Positions 7,038 through 12,838 of a DNA stretch of 16,875 nucleotides are shown piece after piece. The notes below the pieces were generated by a model. It did no database searches. It had not been told where the DNA came from and was given only the letters and a program-made list of their open reading frames with translations. Source of the stretch: JBOGXB01 sp050694215 (GTDB lineage: Bacteria > Actinomycetota > CADDZG01 > WHSQ01); NCBI GenBank assembly GCA_050694215.1, contig JBOGXB010000045.1, positions 1 through 16,875 on the forward strand. Reading direction: 5' to 3'. Numbering within the stretch: the stretch's first letter is position 1; each line of letters starts with the position of its first letter. Position numbers and translations under genes: made by a program.

Positions 7038-7744
7038 TGGTCGATCGGGTAGCCGTCATCGGAGGGACGGGCGACCTCGGTTTCGGGCTCGCTCTCCGGT
7101 GGACCCTTGCGGGGTTGGACGTCGTCATCGGATCCCGGGAGGAGGGCCGAGCTAAGGATGCTGCCGCGCGTCTCGAGCGTCGTGTGCGTGAGGAGAACGA
7201 GCGGACGAGCCTATCCGTCACGCCGCGCGTCCGAGGCCTGGAGAATCCCGCCGCCGCGGAGAGCAGCGACGTCGTACTGGTTGCGGTTCCTTTCTCGGGT
7301 GTCGTACCGATTTACAAGGCGATCGCCGAGCACCTGCGACCGGAAGCGATCATCGTCGACGCGACGGTGCCGGTCGAGGCGTCGCTGGGCGGCAAGGCGA
7401 CCCACGTCTTCGGCGTGTGGGAGGGATCTGCCGCCCAGCTCGGCCAGGCTTTCCTCCCGAAGGAGACCAATATGTGCGCGGCCTTCCACACGCTGGCTTC
7501 CGGAGCTGTAGCGGACCTCGAGCATCCCCTGGAGGGAGACGTCCTCGTATGTGGGAACAGGGAGGCGAAGGCCGCCGTTCGCCGCCTGGTGGAGGTGATA
7601 GAGGGCCTGCGCTACGTCGACGCAGGTCCCTTGGAGAACGCCCGTATCGTCGAACCGATCACTGCCCTTCTCATAGGCATCAACCACCGTTACGGAACCG
7701 ATCGAGCAGGCATCCATATCACCGGACTGCCCGAACAGGAATAG
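7037..7744 (+). CDS. npdG: F420:NADP oxidoreductase (NADPH-dependent F420 reductase)
   Basis: 235 residues. The family transfers hydride between NADPH and coenzyme F420 in the cytoplasm. The N-terminal Rossmann fold shows VIGGTGDLGFGLALRW (residues 7-22), and GSREEGRAK (32-40) holds the Ser-Arg pair expected to bind the 2'-phosphate of NADP. The middle keeps DVVLVAVPFSGV and the VDATVPV strand, and the C-terminal part has NMCAAFHTL and the ENARIVEPITALLIGIN helix typical of Fno/NpdG. The length matches the family. Its ATG overlaps the mutase stop as TGATG, so translation is coupled, although no direct biochemical link between mutase and F420 is known to me. Presence of this gene implies the host makes F420, which fits actinobacteria. 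Confidence 0.9.
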   Translation: MVDRVAVIGGTGDLGFGLALRWTLAGLDVVIGSREEGRAKDAAARLERRVREENERTSLSVTPRVRGLENPAAAESSDVVLVAVPFSGVVPIYKAIAEHLRPEAIIVDATVPVEASLGGKATHVFGVWEGSAAQLGQAFLPKETNMCAAFHTLASGAVADLEHPLEGDVLVCGNREAKAAVRRLVEVIEGLRYVDAGPLENARIVEPITALLIGINHRYGTDRAGIHITGLPEQE

Positions 7745-7820
7745 AGAGCGCTCCGTGCAACCATTCGGTCCCCTGGAGGGTCTAATTGGAGCAAAGACCG
7801 ATCGAGGGGGGAATCCGAAG

Positions 7821-8345
7821 ATGAAGCTTCTCAGGGTCGTCCTTGCTTCCTTAGTAGCATCCGGCGGCCTTGGCATTGCGGGGGCGGCCATGGCGGACGG
7901 CCCGGACGTGATCAGACCTGCGATGGCCGGTCCAATCGTGCGTGAAGAGACAACCCTGGCGCAGATGCGCGACTGGTTCGGCGCTCCCACCGTTCGGCGA
8001 CCGGTGACCGTGGCTTGCTCGCGGGTGACGAAAGTCCGCTGGGGGCGGCGGCTCGAGGTCTACGCCTGGCGTGACGAGGGCCGGCACGTCGCGGCCGTAT
8101 TCGTCAGGAAGCGCTCGATCCACAGCAGCGAGCACGGCGACTTGAGGATCCACACCCGCCGCGGTCTCCGCGTTGGCGACTCCGAGCGCCGGCTGCGGAG
8201 GCTCTATCCGCATTCGAGGCCCATGACGCACGCCGGACATACGCACTACCGGCTGGCTTCGGGCAGGTTCAACGCATACCTCATGGGCAAGGTCGTCGAT
8301 GACGAGGTCGTGCAGCTCGAGATCTGGCCCTACGAGTTCTGCTGA
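7821..8345 (+). CDS. Secreted protein of unknown function
   Basis: 174 residues; I do not recognise a named family. Residues 1-25 form a clear Sec signal peptide (MKLLRVV start, hydrophobic core, Ala-Met-Ala before Asp26). The mature part is basic and probably beta-rich, with only two cysteines, Cys66 and Cys174 at the very C-terminus, which could form a disulfide outside the cell. It seems to hold two related halves: TLAQMRDWFGAP near residue 45 and GLRVGDSERRLRRLYP near 119, both shaped like the helix that follows a Gly-rich turn in small BamE-like or stalk-type secreted proteins. That likeness is weak. The ATG at 7821 is chosen over the one at 7755 because a purine-rich Shine-Dalgarno (GAGGGGGG) sits just upstream and the signal peptide begins there. 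It follows npdG by 76 nt. Confidence 0.7.
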   Translation: MKLLRVVLASLVASGGLGIAGAAMADGPDVIRPAMAGPIVREETTLAQMRDWFGAPTVRRPVTVACSRVTKVRWGRRLEVYAWRDEGRHVAAVFVRKRSIHSSEHGDLRIHTRRGLRVGDSERRLRRLYPHSRPMTHAGHTHYRLASGRFNAYLMGKVVDDEVVQLEIWPYEFC

Positions 8346-8548
8346 GCTCGTTCCCCCGCAGCGACTTCCCTGTCCGCTCAGGACCCTGATGATCAGCCGC
8401 GTGTGTAGTTGAGCCTGGCACCCTTTCTCGTTTGACCGTCACCTATGAGGGCAAAGGTGACAAAGATCGAGGAACCCCGGCGAACCGCCTTGTCTGCATT
8501 CCGCTCTCGGCTCATGATGATCCGGCGACCATCGGCCCAGGAGGGAGT
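8346..8548 (+). promoter_or_regulatory. Intergenic leader with hairpins before the ACT-domain gene
   Basis: This 203-nt gap holds no gene I can support. CTGAGC (8342-8347) pairs with GCTCAG (8376-8381), and GTCACCT (8438-8444) pairs perfectly with AGGTGAC (8455-8461) around a 10-nt loop containing GAGGGCAA. A short GGCG-AAC-CGCC hairpin lies further on. The region ends in a strong AGGAGGGA ribosome site. A structured leader or attenuator is possible; no known riboswitch matched by eye. Confidence 0.3.
8438..8461 (+). promoter_or_regulatory. Perfect 7-bp hairpin in the ACT gene leader
   Basis: GTCACCT and AGGTGAC form a perfect stem around the loop ATGAGGGCAA. It is the best-formed structure in this leader, lying about 90 nt before the start codon. 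No T-tract follows, so it does not look like a plain terminator. Confidence 0.35.
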
Positions 8549-8944
8549 ATGCCGACAGACCTGAGGATCGTCCTGCCCAACCGTCCGGGAACCACCGTCG
8601 GTGCCTGCGAGGTGCTTGGGAACAGGGGGATCAACATCGAGGGGGTGGCGGGAGACCTCCGACCCGGTGATACGTGGGGGTACATCCATCTTCTCGTAGA
8701 GGACGCTCGGGAGGCTCGGACCGCCCTCGAAGAAGCTGGCTTCGACGTCAGCGGCGAGCACGAGGTCGACCTCTTCGAGCTCGAGAACCGTCCGGGTGCC
8801 CTCGCCGAGCTCATCCGCAGGTACTCCGACGTAGGAGAGAACATCGAGATCCTCTACATGGCAGGAGGATCCAGGGTAGTCGTCGGGACGGAGAGTATGC
8901 GTCGCGACATCAGCGGCGTGAAGGTCAAGGACGTCCGCTACTGA
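8549..8944 (+). CDS. Tandem ACT-domain protein
   Basis: 131 residues made of two ACT domains and nothing else. The first (about 3-68) opens RIVLPNRPGTTVGACEVLGN with GINIEGV; the second (about 72-131) opens VDLFELENRPGALAELIRRY with VGENIEILYM. The NRPG turn that often lines an amino-acid-binding site occurs in both. Stand-alone ACT proteins usually sense amino acids or regulate a partner enzyme; no enzyme domain is attached, so the target cannot be named. The start at 8549 is set by AGGAGGGA just upstream; the frame is open to 8432 but that extension has no domain. Its TGA overlaps a CTG that begins the MaoC gene, suggesting the two are made together. Binding of a specific amino acid is not inferable. 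Confidence 0.85.
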   Translation: MPTDLRIVLPNRPGTTVGACEVLGNRGINIEGVAGDLRPGDTWGYIHLLVEDAREARTALEEAGFDVSGEHEVDLFELENRPGALAELIRRYSDVGENIEILYMAGGSRVVVGTESMRRDISGVKVKDVRY

Positions 8945-9336
8945 GGGTAGGGGAAACGGCGAGCAGATCTCGTGCGATCACCACTCGCGACATCGAGTTG
9001 TTCACCGAGATGACCGGTGATCGCAATCCGCTTCACTACGACGAAGAGCTGGCCTCTCGTACTCGGTTCAGAGGTCTCATCGTCCAGGGAGGAGTCACCA
9101 CGGGTCTTCTGAATGCTGTCATTGCCGAGCAGCTCCCGGGGCCGGGCAGCGTCTTCCTGCACGTCGACTGGTCGTTCAAGGCTCCTGTGCGACCCGGAGA
9201 CGAGATCACGGCAGAGGTCGAGGTGCTAGAGATACGCGAGGACAAACCCATATCGAAGCTGCGGACGACGATAACGAACCAGTCTGCCACCGTCGTGCTG
9301 GACGGCACCGCCCTCGTCTACACGGAACCGCTGTGA
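8941..9336 (+). CDS. MaoC-like (R)-specific enoyl-CoA hydratase, apparent CTG start
   Basis: 131 residues in a single hot-dog domain. Family members hydrate trans-2-enoyl-CoA to (R)-3-hydroxyacyl-CoA. The catalytic Asp27 and His32 sit in the expected motif GDRNPLHYD, followed by RFRGLIVQGG. The N-terminus aligns with family members exactly from the CTG at 8941 (LRVGETA, where relatives read MRVGDxA). There is no ATG, GTG or TTG in frame between the overlapping ACT gene body and residue 20. AAGGA lies 9 nt before the CTG, and the CTG overlaps the ACT stop as CTGA, mimicking the common ATGA coupling. So either CTG is used as the start or one base differs from the true genome. The longer frame from 8674 is a shadow of the ACT gene. 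It converges with the GNAT gene. Confidence 0.82.
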   Translation: MRVGETASRSRAITTRDIELFTEMTGDRNPLHYDEELASRTRFRGLIVQGGVTTGLLNAVIAEQLPGPGSVFLHVDWSFKAPVRPGDEITAEVEVLEIREDKPISKLRTTITNQSATVVLDGTALVYTEPL

Positions 9337-9340
9337 GCCC

Positions 9341-9395
9341 GCACCGAGTGAATACTCCGTTGGCCTATACCGAACGCTGTACTCACTCGAGGTGT
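9341..9395. repeat. Imperfect long hairpin; left boundary of GNAT unit
   Basis: Begins 5 nt after the MaoC stop. The arm at 9341-9355 pairs with 9379-9395 (GTACTCACTCGAGGTG) with small bulges, and an inner stem CGTT-GG/CC-G-AACG closes the loop. It lies between convergent genes, so a two-way terminator is one reading. The part 9358-9389 recurs as a direct copy at 10017-10048 (25 of 32 positions). Confidence 0.55.
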
Positions 9396-9398
9396 AGA

Positions 9399-9989
9399 TC
9401 ACGGGTCCACGCGTAAGCGCATCAGTGGCCGCGAGCGGCTGCGCCGCGCAACCTCCTCGAACCCGGCGGCCTCGAACATCGATTGGAGGCCGTAATAGCC
9501 CTCCGAGTTCGGCACCTTGCGAACCGACGAGTCGATCGGATAGCCCTCGACGATGCGCGCGCCCTTCCTGCCGGCATGTTCGACCGCAGCCCGGAGCAGA
9601 GCCGAGCCCACTCCCCGCCCCCTGTGACGGCGGTCCATGTAGAAGCAGACGATCGACCACACCGCCCCTTCCTCGTCTACCGGCTTGGTCGTGGGGGAGC
9701 GTTCGACGCGTCCGAACTGAGAGCGCGGCGCAACCGAGCACCAGCCGACGGGACGGCGGTCGATGTAGGCGAGCAGTCCCGGGACCTTCCGCTTGTCCAC
9801 CAGCTCCTTGAACGCCCGCCGGTTCCCGCGTCCCTTGTTCCGAGCTCCCTCGTTGAACTCAGACTGGGCGATGCGGAAGAACATGCACCAGCAGCCGCCG
9901 TAGGCGCCGCGCTCTCCGAATAGCTCGACGAGATCGTCCCACCTGCTGGGCGTGAGGGTCTTGAAGACGATCTCTTGCGTCATCTTCAT
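9399..9989 (-). CDS. GNAT-family N-acetyltransferase
   Basis: 196 residues. Transfers an acetyl group from acetyl-CoA to an amine; the substrate is unknown. The acetyl-CoA pyrophosphate loop is RHRGRGVGSALL (121-132), fitting R-x-x-G-x-G, preceded by the beta strand WSIVCFYM. A substrate-side segment has GGCWCMFFR (31-39), a Cys/aromatic-rich motif seen in a subset of small GNATs, and YYGLQSMFEAAGFEEVARRS (165-184) is the usual C-terminal helix and strand. Two ATGs are possible: 9989 (GAGGTGGG touches it) and 9983, where the same GAGGTG stands about 8 nt away, so 9983 (194 residues) may be the real start. The gene stands alone, opposite to the MaoC gene, and is bracketed by related repeats at 9341-9395 and 10017-10052. 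Confidence 0.88.
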   Translation of the reverse strand: MKMTQEIVFKTLTPSRWDDLVELFGERGAYGGCWCMFFRIAQSEFNEGARNKGRGNRRAFKELVDKRKVPGLLAYIDRRPVGWCSVAPRSQFGRVERSPTTKPVDEEGAVWSIVCFYMDRRHRGRGVGSALLRAAVEHAGRKGARIVEGYPIDSSVRKVPNSEGYYGLQSMFEAAGFEEVARRSRSRPLMRLRVDP

Positions 9990-10002
9990 CCCACCTCACT
10001 CG

Positions 10003-10022
10003 CCGACTTCGTACTTCGTCGG
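10003..10022. repeat. Small inverted repeat upstream of GNAT gene
   Basis: CCGAC (10003-10007) and GTCGG (10018-10022) form a short stem around a 10-nt loop. It overlaps the start of the second repeat copy at 10017 and lies in the 75-nt gap between the biotin carboxylase stop and the GNAT start. Confidence 0.3.
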
Positions 10023-10052
10023 TCTATTGGGAACACGGTACTCACTCGGTGC
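10017..10052. repeat. Second repeat copy; right boundary of GNAT unit
   Basis: 10017-10048 is a direct copy of 9358-9389 (25 of 32 positions, with the last 11 bases GTACTCACTCG identical). Its end, GTACTCACTCGGTGC (10038-10052), is also the inverted complement of 9341-9355 with one mismatch in 15. It stops 12 nt short of the last base of the carboxylase gene (10065). Confidence 0.55.
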
Positions 10053-10064
10053 ATGGGGGCGGGG

Positions 10065-11807
10065 TTAGCGGATGACGGCGATCGTGGCTCCCGTCTCCAC
10101 GGACTGGCCCGCCTGGACTCTCAGCTCCGCGACCTTGCCGCCGACGTGGGCCAGGATCGAGTTCTCCATCTTCATCGCCTCGAGGATGCAGATCGCCTCG
10201 CCCACCTTCACTTCCTGGCCCTGCTCGACCAGGACTTTGACGATCGTGCCCTGCATCGGGGCGATGAGGCTCTCGCCTGCGCCACCCCCCAGCCGGGTAG
10301 CTCTCTCGGGGGGCTTGGGTTTCCTCGGCCCAGCGAGGGTCTCGAGTTGCTCCCTGACGCGGACCGCGAACCTCCTCGCGTCAAGCTCCACGTCGAAGCG
10401 GCGATCGGCAACCTCGGGCTCGCCGGGCTTGGGCTTGCGGGTCGGCTCTCCCTCGAGGTCGGAGAGATCCATCTCGCGCTCCACCGTGCCGGTGTGGTAG
10501 TCGCCGGACACGAAGCGCTCATCGGTCAGCATTAGGCGATGGAATGGGATCGTCGTCTTGATGCCCTCGATCGTGTATTCGGACAGCGCTCGCAGCATGC
10601 GTCGGCGCGCCTCGTCTCGGTCCGCGCCGTGGGTGATCACCTTGGCCACCAAGGGATCGTAGGCCTGTGGCACGTCGGCCCCTGGCTCGGCTCCAGAGTC
10701 GACGCGCACACCCGGGCCCGATGGCTCGCGATAGCGGCCGATGAGCCCCGGTGCGGGCAAGAACTTCCTGGCGGGGTTCTCCGCATTGATGCGGCACTCG
10801 ATGGCATGGCCCTTGAGCTCGATGTCGTCCTGCGAGAATCCCAAGGGTTCTCCCGCCGCGACCAGCAGCTGAGCCTTAACGAGATCGATGCCCGTCACCA
10901 GCTCGGTGACCGGATGCTCGACCTGCAGTCGAGTGTTCATCTCGAGGAAATAGAAGGTCTTGGCGTCGGAGTCCAGCAGGAACTCGCACGTTCCGGCGTT
11001 GCGGTATCCGACCTGTTTAGAGACTTTCGCCGCCGCTTCCAGGATCGCTTCGCGCACCGCAGGGTCGAGTGCGGGCGACGGCGATTCCTCGACGAGCTTC
11101 TGATGACGCCGCTGCAACGAGCAATCCCGTTCCGGGAACGACAACACGGCCCCCGATGCATCTCCGAGCACTTGAACCTCGACGTGGCGCGGACGCTCGA
11201 GGTATCGCTCCAGATACACGTCCCTTGACGAGAAGTAGGCCTCTGCCTCGCGCGCGGTGCCGGCAAGGGCATCCTCGATCTCCCCTTCCTCTTTCACGAC
11301 GCGGAAACCCTTGCCGCCCCCACCTGCGGAGGCCTTAATCGCAATCGGGAGGCCGTTCTCGGTCACGAATCTCTTGACCTCGTCGACCGACGACACGGGT
11401 TCTCTCGTTCCGGGTACGGTCGTCACCCCTGCGTCCGAGGCGGCGCGCCGGGCGGCGGTCTTGTCGCCCATGTTGTCGATCACCTCGGGCTGAGGACCCA
11501 CCCACACGAGTCCCGCTTCCATCACTGCACGCGCGAAGTCCGCGTTCTCGGCGAGGAACCCATAGCCGGGGTGGATCGCTTCCGCCCCCGACCGCTTCGC
11601 GGCCTCGAGGATCGCCGGGATCTTCAGATAGGACTCCGAGGCCGGACCCGGCCCGATGTTGTAGGCCTCGCTTGCGAGGCGCGTGTGCAGCGCGTCGGCA
11701 TCGAGGTCGGAGTAGACGGCCACCGTCGCGATATCGAGGTCACGGCAGGCCCTGATTACACGAATCGCGATTTCGCTGCGGTTGGCCACGAGTAGCTTCT
11801 TGAACAT
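10065..11807 (-). CDS. Acyl-CoA carboxylase alpha subunit (biotin carboxylase + BCCP)
   Basis: 580 residues. Carboxylates its own biotin with ATP and bicarbonate, for transfer by a separate beta subunit. The biotin carboxylase domain (1 to about 445) has HPGYGFLAEN (79-88), ATP loop SAGGGGKGF (160-168), ERDCSLQRRHQKLVEE (226-241) and the catalytic EMNTRLQVEHPVTE (289-302). A charged Pro/Lys linker (about 446-505) leads to the biotinyl domain, with the biotin-accepting Lys546 in EAMKMEN. The BT domain of larger PCC/MCC alpha chains seems absent or very short, as in actinobacterial AccA-type proteins. Residues 8-12 read ANRSE where the family nearly always has ANRGE. The ATG at 11807 is chosen; the open frame to 11924 has no domain. 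A -10-like TAAGAT 8 nt upstream suggests a leaderless message. Acyl-CoA specificity is set by the partner, so it is unknown. Confidence 0.93.
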   Translation of the reverse strand: MFKKLLVANRSEIAIRVIRACRDLDIATVAVYSDLDADALHTRLASEAYNIGPGPASESYLKIPAILEAAKRSGAEAIHPGYGFLAENADFARAVMEAGLVWVGPQPEVIDNMGDKTAARRAASDAGVTTVPGTREPVSSVDEVKRFVTENGLPIAIKASAGGGGKGFRVVKEEGEIEDALAGTAREAEAYFSSRDVYLERYLERPRHVEVQVLGDASGAVLSFPERDCSLQRRHQKLVEESPSPALDPAVREAILEAAAKVSKQVGYRNAGTCEFLLDSDAKTFYFLEMNTRLQVEHPVTELVTGIDLVKAQLLVAAGEPLGFSQDDIELKGHAIECRINAENPARKFLPAPGLIGRYREPSGPGVRVDSGAEPGADVPQAYDPLVAKVITHGADRDEARRRMLRALSEYTIEGIKTTIPFHRLMLTDERFVSGDYHTGTVEREMDLSDLEGEPTRKPKPGEPEVADRRFDVELDARRFAVRVREQLETLAGPRKPKPPERATRLGGGAGESLIAPMQGTIVKVLVEQGQEVKVGEAICILEAMKMENSILAHVGGKVAELRVQAGQSVETGATIAVIR

Positions 11808-11814
11808 GGCTTCG

Positions 11815-11821
11815 TATCTTA
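11815..11821. promoter_or_regulatory. Symmetric two-way -10 element between biotin carboxylase and birA
   Basis: TATCTT (11815-11820, plus) and TAAGAT (11821-11816, minus) are overlapping TANNNT boxes on the two strands. The plus box is 6 nt before the GTG of birA; the minus box is 8 nt before the ATG of the carboxylase. Both spacings fit leaderless transcription, with the two start codons 20 bp apart. No clear -35 is seen for either. Confidence 0.5.
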
Positions 11822-11826
11822 GGGGC

Positions 11827-12639
11827 GTGATCAGCGACCTGAGCAGGGACGAGATCGACCGCTCCGTGCGCGGCCGCTTAGGGCGTCCGGTCCGTGTTCT
11901 CGACGAGCTCGACTCCACCAACACTGAAGCGTGGAGATGGATCGACGCCGGAGCTGCAGAGGGCTCTCTGGTAATCGCGGATCAGATGACTGCCGGCAGG
12001 GGGCGGTGGGGGAGGACGTGGGTGACGGCACCAGGGAAGCAACTTCTCATGTCGCTCGTCCTCCGCCGGCCTCTCGCTCTCGACCGGGCGGGCTTGCTCA
12101 CCACTGCCGCGGGGGTGGCCTGCGCTGAGGCCGTTGAGGACGTCACACGACTTCCCGTGACCCTCAAGTGGCCAAACGATGTAAACGTCGGGGGCCGCAA
12201 GGTCGCGGGCATCCTCGTCGAGACGCGCACAACCGGAGACCGGATGGACGCAGTCGTTGTGGGCATCGGCGTAAACTCGAGCTTCCGAGCCGGCGAGCTC
12301 CCTGCTGAGATTGCGGAAAGCGCGACGAGCATTGCAATCGAATGCGAGCTCCGTGGCCAGGCGATCCCCTCCCGCCTGACCGTCCTCGTAGAGCTGCTGG
12401 CTCGACTGGAGCGCGCCTGTTCGGACATATCGGAACGACCCGGCGATCTGGTGGCGCGGGCGGAGAAGCGCTCGGACGTCATAGGGCGCGATGTAACGAT
12501 CCGGTTCTCCGACGGACGGTTGATCGAGGGTCAGGCTCTGAGATTGCTGCCCTCGGGGGCCTTGGAGATCTCCTCCGGCACCTCCACCAGATCGGTGGAC
12601 GGAGGAGAGATCGAGCGTCTACGCACGCACGAAAAGTAG
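11827..12639 (+). CDS. birA: Biotin--[biotin carboxyl-carrier protein] ligase, without HTH domain
   Basis: 270 residues from the GTG at 11827. Activates biotin with ATP and attaches it to the BCCP lysine of carboxylases, here very probably the carboxylases encoded on both sides. The catalytic core shows DELDSTNTEAWRW (26-38), the biotin/AMP loop GRGRWGRTW (57-65), KWPNDV (114-119), GRKVAGILVE (123-132) and VVVGIGVN (143-150). The C-terminal cap domain (about 215-265) is present. There is no N-terminal helix-turn-helix, so it is a monofunctional group I ligase and not a biotin repressor. Start choice: GTG 11827 follows a -10-like TATCTT by 6 nt and an AGGGG tract; the ATG at 11806 is possible but overlaps the opposing carboxylase start codon (CATG), and 11782 runs into that gene. 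Confidence 0.93.
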   Translation: MISDLSRDEIDRSVRGRLGRPVRVLDELDSTNTEAWRWIDAGAAEGSLVIADQMTAGRGRWGRTWVTAPGKQLLMSLVLRRPLALDRAGLLTTAAGVACAEAVEDVTRLPVTLKWPNDVNVGGRKVAGILVETRTTGDRMDAVVVGIGVNSSFRAGELPAEIAESATSIAIECELRGQAIPSRLTVLVELLARLERACSDISERPGDLVARAEKRSDVIGRDVTIRFSDGRLIEGQALRLLPSGALEISSGTSTRSVDGGEIERLRTHEK

Positions 12640-12649
12640 GATTGAGGTC

Positions 12650-12838
12650 ATGCAGATCTCGTACCTGTCGCATCTGGCCTGAGTAGCGGACCAGGTCGAA
12701 AAGCTGCGGGTCGCGCAGCTCGAGCGAGCAAAGCCCCGGCGGGGCCGTTTCGGCTTCCGCGGCCGCAGCGCGTCCAGATTGGAGCGGAGGGCCGCGATCG
12801 TCCCCGAGGCATCTGCGATCTCCCTGCCGTCCCGATGA
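12650..12838 (+). pseudogene. Small open frame with in-frame TGA in the birA-carboxyltransferase gap
   Basis: Ten nt after the birA stop an ATG opens MQISYLSHLA, then TGA (12680-12682), then the same frame continues for 51 codons (VADQVEKLRVAQLERAKPRR and on) and ends in a TGA that overlaps the next gene's ATG as ATGA. Both parts have a codon third position rich in G and C, like the neighbours. The fit to both flanking genes suggests a real small gene broken by a nonsense change, or a sequence error. The peptide is basic and I do not recognise it; it lacks the features I know of carboxylase epsilon subunits. No standard start lies between the TGA and codon 33 of the second part. If it is not coding, this 195-nt gap holds nothing else I can name. 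Confidence 0.3.

Noticed and set aside
8438..8500. Possible c-di-GMP (GEMM) or c-di-AMP riboswitch before the ACT gene
   Set aside because: GGGCAAA and ACAAAG recall GEMM words, but the required paired stems and the tetraloop-receptor order are not there.
8432..8548. 39-residue N-terminal extension of the ACT protein
   Set aside because: A strong ribosome site directly before ATG 8549, and the first ACT strand begins right after it.
9341..10052. Integron gene cassette with attC sites around the GNAT gene
   Set aside because: The RYYYAAC and GTTRRRY core sites are not present in the right places and no integrase is seen.
12650..12838. AccE/PccE epsilon subunit of acyl-CoA carboxylase
   Set aside because: Size and place would fit, but the peptide lacks the GNPTPEELAAL-like start and the WRxS end that I associate with that family.
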